A stretch of DNA of 41,746 nucleotides from an uncultured Clostridia bacterium (GTDB lineage: Bacteria; Bacillota; Clostridia; Oscillospirales; Ruminococcaceae). The DNA is taken from positions 1-41,746 of the forward strand of contig CANQTP010000021.1 of NCBI GenBank assembly GCA_947626755.1, written 5' to 3'. This document shows positions 28,796 to 39,622 of the stretch, in pieces (the first letter of the stretch is position 1; each line of letters begins with the position of its first letter). The position numbers and the translations under genes were made by a program. The notes under the pieces were generated by a model. It saw only the letters and a list, made by a program, of their open reading frames with translations. It was not told the DNA's origin and searched no databases.

Positions 28796-29908
28796 ATGAA
28801 TAGTTTTGTATTGTTTAGAGCAGCCGAAAAAGTCGTAACGGAAACGTCCGGACATTCGGGCATTTCGGGTACTGTAATTTCGATCCTGCTGGCGGCATTT
28901 TTTTTCTGCCTGATAATTGTTATACACGAGTTCGGACACTTTATTGTGGCAAAAGCCTGCGGGATCAAAGTTGATGAATTTGCCATAGGAATGGGTTCTG
29001 TGATCTACAAAAAGCAGGGCAGGGAAACGCTTTTTACCCTTCGATTGCTGCCTATAGGCGGATTCTGTTCAATGGGCGAGGACATTGACGACGATGATCC
29101 GGATTCGTTCCGTAAAAAGCCTGTTCTGTCAAGAATTGCTGTAATTGCCGCAGGCGCGGTTATGAACCTTATACTCGGTTTCATTCTTTCAATAGTAATG
29201 ATACTTGTGGACGGCGGGGCAGTTTCTTCGCGGATAGTGTATTTTGCGGACGATGCGGTAAGTCCCGACTATGGTTTACAGCTTAATGATGTTATTACCG
29301 AGATAAACGGTGTAAAAATTTTCTCGGTAAAGGATATTACCTATCAGTTGGGAAACGACGAGGACGGAGTTATTGATTTTGTGGTAAAGCGTGACGGAGA
29401 AAAAGTCCGTCTGGACGGTGTGCATTTTGCCATGGAAGAAAACCCCGAAACAGGCAAGAGAACTCTTATCTACGATTTTAAAGTTCAGCGGGAAAAGGTC
29501 ACTGCGGGAAATCTCCTGCCCTATGCTTTTAAGAATGCTGTCTATTACGGCAGGATAGTGCTTATGTCGCTTGGAGATATTATCCGCGGAAAGTACGGAA
29601 TAAACGATTTGCAGGGTCCTATCGGGATAGTTACGGTCATAGGTGATGTTGCGGAAGAAACAGGCTTTGACGTAAGTTTCCTGCTTGATATTGCAACTCT
29701 TGTTACTATTAATATAGGTATATTCAATCTTCTGCCGATCCCTGCTTTAGACGGCGGACGGCTTGTATTCCTGATAATTGAAGCATTCCGCCGAAAAGCT
29801 CTGAAAGCCGAAACGGAAGGAATGATACATTTTGTGGGATTTGCCCTGCTGATGATGTTAATGGTCGTGGTGACGTTCAACGATGTGAAAAACATCTTTG
29901 TAAAATAA
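28796..29908 (+). CDS. rseP: RIP metalloprotease (site-2 protease)
   Basis: A 370-residue intramembrane zinc protease. The zinc-binding motif HEFGH is at residues 44-48 in the first membrane segment after a longer than usual N-terminal lead of about 27 residues. A single PDZ-type domain lies about 135-215, with YGLQLNDVITEINGVKI. The second catalytic motif LLPIPALDGGRLVFL lies in a C-terminal membrane segment. Members cleave anti-sigma factors and signal-peptide remnants. Its place between dxr and ispG is conserved in Firmicutes. It starts behind GGTGAGG. Confidence 0.95.
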   Translation: MNSFVLFRAAEKVVTETSGHSGISGTVISILLAAFFFCLIIVIHEFGHFIVAKACGIKVDEFAIGMGSVIYKKQGRETLFTLRLLPIGGFCSMGEDIDDDDPDSFRKKPVLSRIAVIAAGAVMNLILGFILSIVMILVDGGAVSSRIVYFADDAVSPDYGLQLNDVITEINGVKIFSVKDITYQLGNDEDGVIDFVVKRDGEKVRLDGVHFAMEENPETGKRTLIYDFKVQREKVTAGNLLPYAFKNAVYYGRIVLMSLGDIIRGKYGINDLQGPIGIVTVIGDVAEETGFDVSFLLDIATLVTINIGIFNLLPIPALDGGRLVFLIIEAFRRKALKAETEGMIHFVGFALLMMLMVVVTFNDVKNIFVK

Positions 29909-29930
29909 AATTCCGAAAGGATATGTTAAA

Positions 29931-30968
29931 ATGCGGAAGCTTCACACTGTAAAGGTAGGAAACTGTACACTTGACGGAAAGCATATTTATATACAATCAA
30001 TGCTGAATGTCCCCGCGTCTGATATTGAGGGAAGCGTAAGACAGGCTGCCGCTCTTGAAAAAGCGGGCTGTGAAATTATCCGCGCGGCTGTTCCCGATGA
30101 AGATGCCGTCAGACTTATTCCTGCAATAAAAAAAGCGGTAAAGATCCCGCTTGTGGCGGATATACACTTCAATTACAAACTTGCCCTTGAAAGTGCGGAA
30201 GCGGGCATTGACAAGATACGGATAAATCCCGGCAATATCGGCGATATTGAAAAAGTCCGTCTTGTGGCGCAGACCTGTAAAGCTAAAAACATTCCCATAA
30301 GGATAGGCGTGAACTCGGGCTCGCTTGAAAAGGACATTCTTGAAAAATACGGTGCGCCAACTGCGGAAGCACTTGCGGAAAGCGCACTTCGCCATGCGGA
30401 AATACTTGAAAAATGCAATTTCGGGGATATTGTCATCTCCATAAAATCTTCGGACGTTCCTACAATGATAAAGGCTTACAGGCTTATTGCAGAACGAACG
30501 GAGTATCCGCTCCATCTGGGAGTTACCGAAGCGGGAACGAAGCGTATGGGGATAATAAAATCCGCTGTTGGGATAGGTTCTCTGCTTGCGGACGGCATCG
30601 GCGAAACAATACGTGTTTCCCTTACGGCTGATCCCTGTGAGGAAATTTACGCCGCAAAGGATATTCTTTCCGCAGTTGGAAAGGGCAGAGGAGCAAAGCT
30701 TGTTTCCTGTCCCACCTGCGGACGTACCAAGATAGATCTGATCCCGCTTGCGGAAAAGGTCGAAGCGGCACTGAAAGATGTTGACAAAGATATTACCGTT
30801 GCGGTCATGGGCTGCGTTGTGAACGGTCCGGGAGAAGCAAGGGAAGCGGATATCGGAATTGCAGGCGGCGACGGCTGCGCGGTACTTTTCAGGAAAGGTG
30901 AGATCATCGGGAAATTCCCCGAAAATGAGATACTTTCTGCGCTTATGAATGAGATCGGAAAGCTTTAG
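29931..30968 (+). CDS. ispG: 4-hydroxy-3-methylbut-2-en-1-yl diphosphate synthase
   Basis: A 345-residue iron-sulfur enzyme (GcpE), the penultimate step of the MEP pathway, converting MEcPP to HMBPP. The [4Fe-4S] ligands are visible as CPTC (Cys260, Cys263) and [11 protein letters not shown] (Cys295). The TIM-barrel half carries the usual VKVGN and QSMLN segments near the start and DIHFNYKLA. Its short single-domain form is usual for bacteria. The end lies 13 bases before polC; AAAGGA precedes its ATG. Confidence 0.97.
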   Translation: MRKLHTVKVGNCTLDGKHIYIQSMLNVPASDIEGSVRQAAALEKAGCEIIRAAVPDEDAVRLIPAIKKAVKIPLVADIHFNYKLALESAEAGIDKIRINPGNIGDIEKVRLVAQTCKAKNIPIRIGVNSGSLEKDILEKYGAPTAEALAESALRHAEILEKCNFGDIVISIKSSDVPTMIKAYRLIAERTEYPLHLGVTEAGTKRMGIIKSAVGIGSLLADGIGETIRVSLTADPCEEIYAAKDILSAVGKGRGAKLVSCPTCGRTKIDLIPLAEKVEAALKDVDKDITVAVMGCVVNGPGEAREADIGIAGGDGCAVLFRKGEIIGKFPENEILSALMNEIGKL

Positions 30969-30981
30969 GAATGGTGAAAAA

Positions 30982-33900
30982 ATGCTTATTAAGGAGTTAT
31001 TTTCGGATTACATAGCGGATATTCCCAATTCGGTCGCAAAGGGGGATATCCTTAAACTTGTATGCCATGAGGAGGCGCGGGAGCTGACGGTTTTCGCGTC
31101 TTTTGACCGTGTTCAGCAGAGGGATACTGTTTCGGATTTTGAACATTCTATCAAAAGATCTCTGGGACTTAATAAATTTATGCTTTGCTGCCGTTATGCT
31201 CCAGCGCTTTTTAACGAAAAATGTATGCCTGATATTGTGGAGTCGCTGAGAAGCAGGGTCGCTCTTATAAACGGATATTTTGAAGGCGCGGAATATGTTC
31301 TTTCGGGTGATGTTCTGGATATAAACCTGAAAGGTCTGGGAGGAGATATTCTTCTTACCGCAAAGGTGGATCAGGAACTGGAAAAATTTATCGGAGAGAT
31401 GTTTTCAAAGAATGTTAAAGTAAATATTCACGGCGGAAATACGGAATCTTCCGAAAAGAGCTATGCGGAAAGAATGTCGGGGCTTATTGCGTCAATACCT
31501 TTGCCCGAAGAGCCGCCTGCCGCATCGTATGCAAATGTTCCCGATGATGATGTTCGAAGCGGATCGGTGACAACCGTCAATATGAAGGATCTTCCCATAC
31601 TTACTGACGGCGCTGTGATAATTAAGGGACGGAAAATCGATTCTCCCACAACAAAAATTTCGGATATACGGGGCAAAATGGGCAATGTTACCATCTGGGG
31701 AGATGTTTTCAGCTACGAAGAAAAGATCGTCCGCACGAAAAACGGTGAAAGACGTGTTGTTACTGCGGGCATTACCGACTATACAAGTTCCATAACATTA
31801 AAAACTTTTGAAAATACCGATACCGAAAACTGCCTTGCCGTTTTTAAGAAGGGCGGAACGGCTGTTATAAAAGGAAAGGTAGAAATTGACAGTTATACAA
31901 ATGAACTTACCCTGAAGCCGAATGACATCATGCAGGTGAAAAAGACCCAACGCATGGACAATTCTGAAGAAAAGCGCGTTGAGCTTCATCTTCATACGAA
32001 TATGTCAGCCATGGACGCGATCACTCCTGCCGAAAAGTTGGTGGAACGTGCCGCGCTCTGGGGACATAAAGCAATTGCAATTACCGATCACGCCGTTGCA
32101 CAGGCATTTCCCGAAGCGGCTGCGGCGGCGGGAAAGATACGCAAGAACGGCGGCGACATCAAGATAATTTACGGCTGTGAAGCATACGCTGTCAACGATC
32201 GTTCCAAGGCGGTGACGGTTTTTACCGACAAGGACATAAACGATGAAATGATAGTTTTCGATATTGAAACTACAGGTTTTAACCCGCACAGCGAACGTAT
32301 AATCGAAATTGGCGCGGTAAGAGTCAGAAATCTTGAAATACTTGAAAGTTTTCAGACATTTGTTGATCCCGAAAAGCCGATCCCCCCGAGGATAACAGAA
32401 CTTACGGGCATTAACGACAGCATGGTAAACGGCGCGCCGAGTCAGGAAGAAGCTCTGAAAAAATTTGCGGGATTCTGCGGGAATGAGCCTGTTCTTATTG
32501 CCCATAACGCTGGATTTGATACGTCATTTATAAGAGCGGGCTGCGAAAGGCACGGCATAAAGTTTGACTTTTCGGTCATAGACACTGTTGTTATGAGCAG
32601 AAGTATGCTTCCCGAACTTAAAAAGCACAAGCTTGACAATGTGGCAAAAGCTCTCGGTCTGGGCGAATTCAACCACCACCGCGCGGACGAGGACGCAAAA
32701 ATGCTGGCGCGCATTTATGTAGTTCTTGCGGGACGGCTCATAGAGGAGCATAACATTTCAAAGATAAGCGAGATCAACGGCTGCGTTGAGAAAGTTGATC
32801 CGCGCTCGCTGCACACTTATCATCAGATAATTCTGGTAAAAAATGCTATCGGGCTGAAAAATCTATACAAACTTATTTCATACGGAAATCTGAAATATTA
32901 CAAGAAAAATCCGCGTGTTCCCATGTCGGAACTTATGGCGCATCGTGACGGTCTTATCGTGGGAAGTGCCTGCGAAGCGGGAGAACTTTTCTCCGCAGTC
33001 AGGGACGGTCAGTCATGGGAAACTCTGAAAGATATTGCAAAATTCTATGACTATCTGGAGATCCAGCCTGTTGCAAACAACGAATTTCTCATAAAAGATC
33101 CCGAACACCCTGAGATCAGCACATTTGACGATCTGCGGGAACTTAACAGAACCATCGTTCAGCTTGGCGATGAACTTGGGATCCCCGTTGTTGCCACCTG
33201 TGACGTTCACTTTATGGACAAGTCGGATTCTATTTTCAGGCGGATACTTACATATCAGAAATTCAAGAATTCGGGAGACGACACTCCGCTTTACTTCCGA
33301 ACCACGGACGAAATGTTAGAGGAATTTTCCTATCTCGGCAAGGAGAAGGCATATGAAGTTGTGGTAACAAATACCAATCTTATTGCTGACATGGTGAATC
33401 CCGATGTTGTTCCCATTCCGCCCGGAACATTTACGCCCGAGATCCCCGGTTCGGAAGAGGAACTGCAAAGAATTTCATGGGAACGGTGCAAGTCCATTTA
33501 CGGCGATCCTGTTCCTGAACTTGTGGCGAAACGTCTTGAAAGGGAACTGAACTCGATCATAAAGCACGGATTTGCCGTTCTGTACATGATAGCACAAAAA
33601 CTTGTAAAAAATTCCAACGATCACGGCTATCAGGTAGGTTCGAGAGGATCGGTGGGATCGTCATTTGTAGCGTCAATGGCGGGAATTTCCGAGGTGAATC
33701 CGCTTCCGCCCCACTATGTTTGTCCGAAATGCAAGCACAGCGAATTCATAACGGACGGTTCTGTAGGTTCGGGATATGATCTTCCGCCCAAGAACTGCGA
33801 AAAGTGCGGAACACCTTACAACCGTGACGGACATGACATTCCCTTTGAAACGTTCCTCGGCTTTGACGGCGACAAAGCGCCTGATATTGACCTTAACTTT

Positions 33901-35307
33901 TCGGGAGAATATCAGACGAATGCCCATCTTTACACGGAGGAACTTTTCGGAAAGGCAAACGTTTTCAAGGCGGGAACTATCGGAACGGTTGCGGAAAAGA
34001 CGGCTTACGGCTATGTGAAAGGCTATCTTGAAGATGAGGGACTGACCGTTTCAAGCGCGGAAATGACCCGACTTTCCATAGGCTGCACAGGTGTAAAGAG
34101 GACTACAGGACAGCACCCCGGCGGAATGGTCGTTGTTCCTTCAAAATTTGAAGTTTACGATTTTACGCCGATACAGCACCCTGCGGAAGATCCCGACTCC
34201 ATATTCACCACAACTCACTTTGACTTCCATTCGCTGCATGACACCATTCTGAAACTTGACGAACTGGGACATGATGTTCCCACACTTTACAAACATCTTG
34301 AAGATATGACGGGGATCAAGACTGCCGACATTTTCCCGGGAGATGAGAAAGTAATAAGCCTTTGCACTTCGCCTGCGGCTCTTGGAGTTACTCCCGAGGA
34401 TATAGATTTCGATACGGGAACGCTTGCAATTCCCGAAATGGGTACAAATTTCGTGTGCCGTATGCTTGTGGAAGCGCAGCCTAAGAAGTTTTCCGACCTG
34501 CTGCAAGTTTCGGGACTTTCCCACGGTACGGACGTATGGACGGGAAATGCGCAGGATCTTATCAAGGACGGCACCTGCACGATCTCCGAAGTTATCGGAA
34601 CGCGTGACAGCATTATGACATATCTTATTTATCACGGACTTGACCCGAAGCTTTCTTTCAAGATAATGGAAATTACCCGTAAAGGAAACGCTCCCAAACT
34701 TCTTACCGAGGAAATGAAACAGGATATGCTGGCGCATAATGTTCCCCAGTGGTACATAGACAGCTGTCTGAAAATAAAGTATATGTTCCCGAAAGCGCAC
34801 GCCGCGGCATATGTTACGGCGGCAATGAAGCTTGGCTGGTTCAAAGTTTATGAACCGTTGGCGTTCTATGCGACAATATTCACCGTACGCGGAGAGGATT
34901 TTGACGCAAGTGTTGTAATAAACGGTCATGCGGCGGTAAAAGCGAAGATCGCCGAGCTGAAAGCCATGGAAAAGCGCACTGCAAAAGATGACGGCGTTCT
35001 TGAAACTCTTGCACTTGTCAATGAAATGATGGCAAGGGGATTTGAATTTCTGCCCATAGACATTTACAAGTCCGATGCTTACAAGTATGTTATTGAGGAC
35101 GGCAAGATCCGTATGCCCTATGTTGCCGCAAAAGGCGTGGGGGCAAACGTGGCAAAATTTATCTATGACGCCGCCCACAGCGGGGAGCTTCTTTCAATAG
35201 AGGAACTTCGGGAAAAGAGCAAGGCACCTTCCTCGGCAATTGACGCTCTTGAAAGCGTCGGTGCGCTTGATATACTTCCCAAAACCACGCAAATCTCATT
35301 TTTTTAG
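30982..35307 (+). CDS. polC: DNA polymerase III PolC-type, alpha subunit with proofreading exonuclease
   Basis: A 1441-residue Gram-positive replicative polymerase. Order: N-terminal domain, an OB-fold (about 205-315, [10 protein letters not shown]), a PHP domain beginning [11 protein letters not shown] (about 335), the DnaQ-like 3'-5' exonuclease inserted in PHP ([13 protein letters not shown] near 426, ending [11 protein letters not shown]), then PHP remainder, a zinc-binding pair (CPKC and CEKC, about 914-945), and the polymerase core with [10 protein letters not shown] near 965. ATG at 30982 fits the usual MLIKELF start; a longer frame overlaps ispG. The length is normal. It is the last gene of the run. 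Confidence 0.97.
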   Translation: MLIKELFSDYIADIPNSVAKGDILKLVCHEEARELTVFASFDRVQQRDTVSDFEHSIKRSLGLNKFMLCCRYAPALFNEKCMPDIVESLRSRVALINGYFEGAEYVLSGDVLDINLKGLGGDILLTAKVDQELEKFIGEMFSKNVKVNIHGGNTESSEKSYAERMSGLIASIPLPEEPPAASYANVPDDDVRSGSVTTVNMKDLPILTDGAVIIKGRKIDSPTTKISDIRGKMGNVTIWGDVFSYEEKIVRTKNGERRVVTAGITDYTSSITLKTFENTDTENCLAVFKKGGTAVIKGKVEIDSYTNELTLKPNDIMQVKKTQRMDNSEEKRVELHLHTNMSAMDAITPAEKLVERAALWGHKAIAITDHAVAQAFPEAAAAAGKIRKNGGDIKIIYGCEAYAVNDRSKAVTVFTDKDINDEMIVFDIETTGFNPHSERIIEIGAVRVRNLEILESFQTFVDPEKPIPPRITELTGINDSMVNGAPSQEEALKKFAGFCGNEPVLIAHNAGFDTSFIRAGCERHGIKFDFSVIDTVVMSRSMLPELKKHKLDNVAKALGLGEFNHHRADEDAKMLARIYVVLAGRLIEEHNISKISEINGCVEKVDPRSLHTYHQIILVKNAIGLKNLYKLISYGNLKYYKKNPRVPMSELMAHRDGLIVGSACEAGELFSAVRDGQSWETLKDIAKFYDYLEIQPVANNEFLIKDPEHPEISTFDDLRELNRTIVQLGDELGIPVVATCDVHFMDKSDSIFRRILTYQKFKNSGDDTPLYFRTTDEMLEEFSYLGKEKAYEVVVTNTNLIADMVNPDVVPIPPGTFTPEIPGSEEELQRISWERCKSIYGDPVPELVAKRLERELNSIIKHGFAVLYMIAQKLVKNSNDHGYQVGSRGSVGSSFVASMAGISEVNPLPPHYVCPKCKHSEFITDGSVGSGYDLPPKNCEKCGTPYNRDGHDIPFETFLGFDGDKAPDIDLNFSGEYQTNAHLYTEELFGKANVFKAGTIGTVAEKTAYGYVKGYLEDEGLTVSSAEMTRLSIGCTGVKRTTGQHPGGMVVVPSKFEVYDFTPIQHPAEDPDSIFTTTHFDFHSLHDTILKLDELGHDVPTLYKHLEDMTGIKTADIFPGDEKVISLCTSPAALGVTPEDIDFDTGTLAIPEMGTNFVCRMLVEAQPKKFSDLLQVSGLSHGTDVWTGNAQDLIKDGTCTISEVIGTRDSIMTYLIYHGLDPKLSFKIMEITRKGNAPKLLTEEMKQDMLAHNVPQWYIDSCLKIKYMFPKAHAAAYVTAAMKLGWFKVYEPLAFYATIFTVRGEDFDASVVINGHAAVKAKIAELKAMEKRTAKDDGVLETLALVNEMMARGFEFLPIDIYKSDAYKYVIEDGKIRMPYVAAKGVGANVAKFIYDAAHSGELLSIEELREKSKAPSSAIDALESVGALDILPKTTQISFF

Positions 35308-35315
35308 AAAAATGC

Positions 35316-35344
35316 TTGACATTTGCGAAATAATGTGGTATCAT
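35316..35344 (+). promoter_or_regulatory. his operon promoter
   Basis: TTGACA (35316-35321), 17-base spacer, TATCAT (35339-35344). The -35 begins nine bases after the polC stop. The leader to hisZ is about 50 bases with no T-box features or His-rich leader peptide visible. Confidence 0.75.
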
Positions 35345-35365
35345 AATAATAAGATACTATGATAC
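35338..35365. promoter_or_regulatory. inverted repeat over the his -10 element
   Basis: GTATCAT (35338-35344) and ATGATAC (35359-35365) form a perfect 7-bp inverted repeat with a 14-base gap, one arm lying on the -10 element. A short direct repeat GATACTA (35353-35359 and 35361-35367) overlaps the other arm. This looks like a repressor operator; the regulator is not known. Confidence 0.5.
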
Positions 35366-35403
35366 TAATTTACTACATTAAAGTAAGGAGAACTGCAAAT
35401 TAT

Positions 35404-36603
35404 ATGAAAAGATACGACCTGCTTACCCCCGAAGGCACAAAAGACCTGCTTTTCGAGGACTGTGCCGTAAGACGGAACCTTGAAGAACGGCTTTCAAGGA
35501 TATTCAAATCAATGGGTTACTGTGAGATCGTCACCCCGGGACTGGAATTTTTTGATGTTTTTGACCTGAATTCCGTGTACTTCCCGCAGGAAAGTATGTA
35601 TAAGCTTACCGACAACAAAGGACGAATTCTTGTTGTGCGCCCCGATTCCACAATGCCGATAGCAAGAGTCGCGGCAACAAGGCTTCGCGATGCGGAACTT
35701 CCTCTGCGGCTTTTCTACCGTCAGAACGTTTACCGCAACAAGCCCGCCATGCGCGGCAGAAGCGATGAGATACATCAGATGGGTATTGAACTTATCGGTT
35801 CGGATTCAAAGCGTGCAGATCTGGAAGTCCTCACAGGTGCTATTGAGGTGCTTTCCTCGCTGGAAAACGACAGTTTCCGCTTGGAAATAGGGGATATTGG
35901 CTATTTCAAAGCGTTAGTGGCACGTCTCGGAACAGACGAGGAAACGACAGAGCAGATCCGCGGACTTATTGAAGTAAAGAACTATCCCGCTCTGAATGAT
36001 CTGCTTGACAGTATCGGAAAGAACGAGATAACAAGCGCGTTAAAACAGCTTCCCAGACTTTTCGGCGGGGAAGAAGTATTTGAAAAAGCCGAAAAGCTCT
36101 TTGACGGCGGAAAGGATATTATTGCGGAACTCCGCGGCATTTACAACAGTCTTACCGCTCTCGGCTACAACGGAAAAATTACCGTTGATCTCGGTCTTGT
36201 AAACAAAATGGACTACTACACAGGCGTTGTTATAAAAGGCTATTTAGAGGGCTACGGCGATGCGGTGCTTTCAGGCGGACGATATAACAAGCTTCTTGCG
36301 GAATTCGGATATGACGTTCCCGCAACGGGTTTTGCGGTGAACATTGATGCGGCGGCAAAGGTCATAAGGCAGTCGGTGGGATATTCCACACCTGTGCCGG
36401 ACGTTATAGTTTTCGGCGAGGACGGCTTTGAAATAAAGGCTGTGGAACAGGCGGGAAAATTCCGAAAGGACGGACTTACCGCGGAACTTTCGGTATTTTC
36501 CACATTTGAAGAAACGCTTTCCTATGCAAAAAAGAAGAACATTCCCAAAGCAGTATGCGTGGGACAGACTGTCCGTGAAGAAATTGCAGGAGGTAGTAAG
36601 TAA
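35404..36603 (+). CDS. hisZ: ATP phosphoribosyltransferase regulatory subunit
   Basis: A 399-residue protein derived from a histidyl-tRNA synthetase catalytic domain but lacking the anticodon-binding end. It pairs with the short HisG to give an active, feedback-regulated enzyme for the first histidine step. Landmarks are TPEGTKDLLFED, VRPDSTMPIARVAATRL, LFYRQNVYRN, RSDEIHQMGIELIG and MDYYTGVVIKGYLEG. ATG at 35404 is the only good start; AAGGAG lies 13 bases upstream, somewhat far. Its stop overlaps hisG by one base. Confidence 0.95.
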   Translation: MKRYDLLTPEGTKDLLFEDCAVRRNLEERLSRIFKSMGYCEIVTPGLEFFDVFDLNSVYFPQESMYKLTDNKGRILVVRPDSTMPIARVAATRLRDAELPLRLFYRQNVYRNKPAMRGRSDEIHQMGIELIGSDSKRADLEVLTGAIEVLSSLENDSFRLEIGDIGYFKALVARLGTDEETTEQIRGLIEVKNYPALNDLLDSIGKNEITSALKQLPRLFGGEEVFEKAEKLFDGGKDIIAELRGIYNSLTALGYNGKITVDLGLVNKMDYYTGVVIKGYLEGYGDAVLSGGRYNKLLAEFGYDVPATGFAVNIDAAAKVIRQSVGYSTPVPDVIVFGEDGFEIKAVEQAGKFRKDGLTAELSVFSTFEETLSYAKKKNIPKAVCVGQTVREEIAGGSK

Positions 36604-37238
36604 TGGAAATTAAGAACAGACCCCTGCGTATTGCGCTTACAAAGGGCAGACTTGAAAAGGACACTGTCGGACTTCTTGAAAAGATAGGCTATGACTGCTC
36701 CGCTGTCCGTGACAAGGGAAGAAAGCTTATACTTCCCGTTGGGGACACAATTGAAGTGGTTCTTGCAAAGGCGGCGGACGTTATTACATATGTTGAGAAC
36801 GGCGTTTGCGATATGGGCGTTGTGGGAAAAGACACAATTATGGAAATGAACGGTAAATTTTTTGAGATCGCCGATCTTGGTTTCGGAAAATGCAAATTTG
36901 CTCTTGCGGGAAAGAAAGGCACGGATTTTTACGGCGGTTACGATGTAAAGACCATTGCAACCAAATACCCCAACGTTTCGCGGACATTCTTTGAAAAGAA
37001 AGGCATGGACGTTGATATAGTAAAAATAGAGGGAAGTGTGGAACTTGCTCCGCTTCTCGGGCTTTCGGATGCGATAGTGGATATTGTTGAAACAGGCACA
37101 ACTCTGCGGGAAAACGGTCTTGAAGTTTTTGAGGATATTTCCCCCATATCCGCACGGCTCATAGTCAACATGGTAAGTCTGAAAATGCGTCAGCAGGAGA
37201 TCGAGTCGCTCATTAAACTTATAGAAGATAATCTGTAA
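36603..37238 (+). CDS. hisG: ATP phosphoribosyltransferase catalytic subunit, short form
   Basis: A 211-residue enzyme that joins ATP and PRPP, the committed step of histidine synthesis. The N terminus RIALTKGRLEK and the PRPP loop IVDIVETGTTLRENGL are typical. The C-terminal regulatory domain of long HisG is missing, which is why HisZ is required. AGGAGG lies nine bases before the ATG inside the hisZ end, so the two are coupled. Confidence 0.96.
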   Translation: MEIKNRPLRIALTKGRLEKDTVGLLEKIGYDCSAVRDKGRKLILPVGDTIEVVLAKAADVITYVENGVCDMGVVGKDTIMEMNGKFFEIADLGFGKCKFALAGKKGTDFYGGYDVKTIATKYPNVSRTFFEKKGMDVDIVKIEGSVELAPLLGLSDAIVDIVETGTTLRENGLEVFEDISPISARLIVNMVSLKMRQQEIESLIKLIEDNL

Positions 37239-37255
37239 TTACGGAGGTCAAATAA

Positions 37256-38542
37256 ATGATAAGAAAAATTATTGCAGACGGAAAAGCGGAAGCCGCTTTC
37301 CTCAAAGAAGTTGAAAAACGCAACGGCGAGACCGACAAGAAAATTTCCGAGATAGTTTCCGAAATAATCGAGAATGTCCGTGAAAACGGAGATAAGGCGG
37401 TCAATGACTACACTCTGAAATTTGACGGGAAACTTCCTCAGTATTATGAAGTCCCCCTTGATGTTATCCATGACGCGCTTGAAGAAGCGGACGAGGATTT
37501 TGTGAATGCGCTTCTTGACGCTATGGAAAATATTGCCGCATTCCACCACAGACAGAAAGAGCAGGGATTTATCGATCCCCACGACAACGGCGTTATTTTA
37601 GGGCAGCGGGTGCGCGGTCTGGAAAGAGTCGGTCTGTATGTTCCCGGAGGAACGGCAGCTTATCCCTCTTCCGTGCTGATGAATGCCATTCCCGCAAAGA
37701 TTGCAGGGGTCAAGGAAATTATAATGGTAACTCCGCCCCTTAAAGACGGCACTCCAAACAAGGATATACTTGTTGCAGCTTCGATATGCGGCGTTGACAG
37801 GGTATTCCTTGCGGGAGGAGCGCAGGCTGTTGCGGCTCTGGCTTACGGAACGGAAACTATCCCGAAAGTTGACAAGATCGTAGGACCGGGAAATATTTTT
37901 GTTGCAACGGCAAAGAAACTTCTTTACGGCAAAGTTGACATTGACATGATCGCGGGACCAAGCGAGATCCTTGTAGTTGCGGACGAAACGGCAGATCCCA
38001 AATATCTTGCGGCGGATCTTATGTCACAGGCTGAACATGACAAGCTGGCTTCGGCAATTCTTATCACAACAAGTGAAAAGATCGCGGACGAGACGATTTC
38101 AGAACTTGAAAGACAGGTGCAGAACCTTTCCAGAAAGGAAATTATTGAAAAATCGCTTTCGGATTACGGCGCAATTATTGTCACGGACTGCATAGACTGC
38201 GCAATTGAAATTGCAAACGAACTTGCTCCCGAACACCTTGAACTCCAAGTTGAAAATCCGCTTATGTACATCGGAAAGATAGACAATGCGGGCTCGGTAT
38301 TTCTCGGGAAGTACGCTCCCGAACCGCTTGGGGACTATTTTGCAGGACCTAACCATGTTCTTCCCACCAGCGGAACGGCAAGGTTCTTCTCTCCGCTGTC
38401 GGTGAACAGTTTTACAAAGCGTTCAAGTTTCATTTACTACACCGAACAGGCGCTTCTTGACGCCAAGGACGACATTGTATGTATTGCCGAAAAAGAGGGA
38501 CTGACTGCTCACGCAAATGCAATTAAGGTCAGATTTGAATGA
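37256..38542 (+). CDS. hisD: histidinol dehydrogenase
   Basis: A 428-residue zinc enzyme that oxidises histidinol to histidine in two NAD-dependent steps. Landmarks are GLYVPGGTAAYPSSVLMNAIPAK, AGGAQAVAALAYGT, IVGPGNIFVATAKK, GPSEILVVAD and DLMSQAEHD, the last with zinc ligands, plus the late LAPEHLEL and GPNHVLPTSGTARFFSPLS. Length is normal. GGAGG precedes the ATG. It is 17 bases after hisG. Confidence 0.97.
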   Translation: MIRKIIADGKAEAAFLKEVEKRNGETDKKISEIVSEIIENVRENGDKAVNDYTLKFDGKLPQYYEVPLDVIHDALEEADEDFVNALLDAMENIAAFHHRQKEQGFIDPHDNGVILGQRVRGLERVGLYVPGGTAAYPSSVLMNAIPAKIAGVKEIIMVTPPLKDGTPNKDILVAASICGVDRVFLAGGAQAVAALAYGTETIPKVDKIVGPGNIFVATAKKLLYGKVDIDMIAGPSEILVVADETADPKYLAADLMSQAEHDKLASAILITTSEKIADETISELERQVQNLSRKEIIEKSLSDYGAIIVTDCIDCAIEIANELAPEHLELQVENPLMYIGKIDNAGSVFLGKYAPEPLGDYFAGPNHVLPTSGTARFFSPLSVNSFTKRSSFIYYTEQALLDAKDDIVCIAEKEGLTAHANAIKVRFE

Positions 38543-38554
38543 AAGGAAAATTCT

Positions 38555-39619
38555 ATGTACGAACTTAACTCAAAGTTAAAAAAGGTCGAGCCTTACGATC
38601 CCGTTGAGGGGGATTACAAAATAAGACTTGACGCTAATGAATCTTACTACAATATCAACAACGAACTGGGAGATAAAATCGCCGACGAGATAAAGAAAAT
38701 TTCCCTTAACCGTTATCCCGACCCTATGGCGGAAGGCGCGATAAAGGCTTTTGCGGAATTTTACAATATTCCCGAAAATTTTATAACTGCGGGAAACGGT
38801 TCGGACGAACTTATAAGCATAATTGCAGGCTGTTTCCTTGAAAAGGGAGACAAGATCCTGACGCTTTCTCCCGACTTTTCAATGTACGCATTTTACGGAA
38901 GTCTTTACGAGCTGAACGTTGAAGCTATGCAGAAAGAGCCAAACTTGCAGATAAGCGTTCCGAAAGTTATCAATTACTGCAAGGAAAACAAGATAAAGGC
39001 GGTAATTTTCTCAAATCCCTGCAACCCCACTTCTATCGGACTGCCCAAGACTGAAATTATCAGGCTTTTAAAAAATGTTTCCTGTCTGGTGATAATTGAC
39101 GAGGCGTATATGGATTTCTGGGATCAGAGTATTCTGGACGAAGTGGAAAATTACGACAATCTGATAATTTTAAAGACCTGTTCAAAAGCTATGGGTCTGG
39201 CGGGGATACGCATGGGCTTTGCAGTTGCGGGGAAAACCATTACCACTGCTTTGCGAAGCGTAAAATCTCCATATAATACCGATACGATCTCGCAGACTAT
39301 CTGCAAAACGGTACTTTCCGAAAAAGCCACACTTGAAAAGCTTTGCAGTGAAATTGTGGAAAGCAGAAAATATCTGCACGAAAAATTTCTGGAACTTGCG
39401 GAGAAACATTCCGGCATAGAAAAAGTATTTGATTCGGTGACAAATTTTGTATTTGTAAAAACTGCTTACGGCAAGGAAATTTGCGACAAACTTTTGGAAC
39501 GTTCCATAGCCATACGCTATCTGGGAAATTATATACGGATAACTGCGGGAAGTCCGGAGGAAAACAATGCGGTAATTTCGGCAATTGACGAAATTCTTAC
39601 CGAACTCGAGGAGGAATAA
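38555..39619 (+). CDS. hisC: histidinol-phosphate aminotransferase
   Basis: A 354-residue PLP-dependent class I/II aminotransferase that converts imidazole acetol phosphate to histidinol phosphate. Landmarks are RLDANESYYNI near the N terminus, FITAGNGSDELI, SNPCNPTSIG, VIIDEAYMDF and the lysine segment TCSKAMGLAGIRMGFAV. AAAGGA lies upstream of the ATG. It fits between hisD and hisB in the usual order. It may also serve other aromatic amino acids, as HisC enzymes sometimes do. Confidence 0.95.
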   Translation: MYELNSKLKKVEPYDPVEGDYKIRLDANESYYNINNELGDKIADEIKKISLNRYPDPMAEGAIKAFAEFYNIPENFITAGNGSDELISIIAGCFLEKGDKILTLSPDFSMYAFYGSLYELNVEAMQKEPNLQISVPKVINYCKENKIKAVIFSNPCNPTSIGLPKTEIIRLLKNVSCLVIIDEAYMDFWDQSILDEVENYDNLIILKTCSKAMGLAGIRMGFAVAGKTITTALRSVKSPYNTDTISQTICKTVLSEKATLEKLCSEIVESRKYLHEKFLELAEKHSGIEKVFDSVTNFVFVKTAYGKEICDKLLERSIAIRYLGNYIRITAGSPEENNAVISAIDEILTELEEE

Positions 39620-39622
39620 GCT

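Noticed and set aside
34141-35178. A 345-codon leftward frame opposite polC, and similar long frames opposite leuB, hisC/hisB and the repeat protein
   Set aside because: All are opposite or out of frame with well-supported genes and show no family motif.
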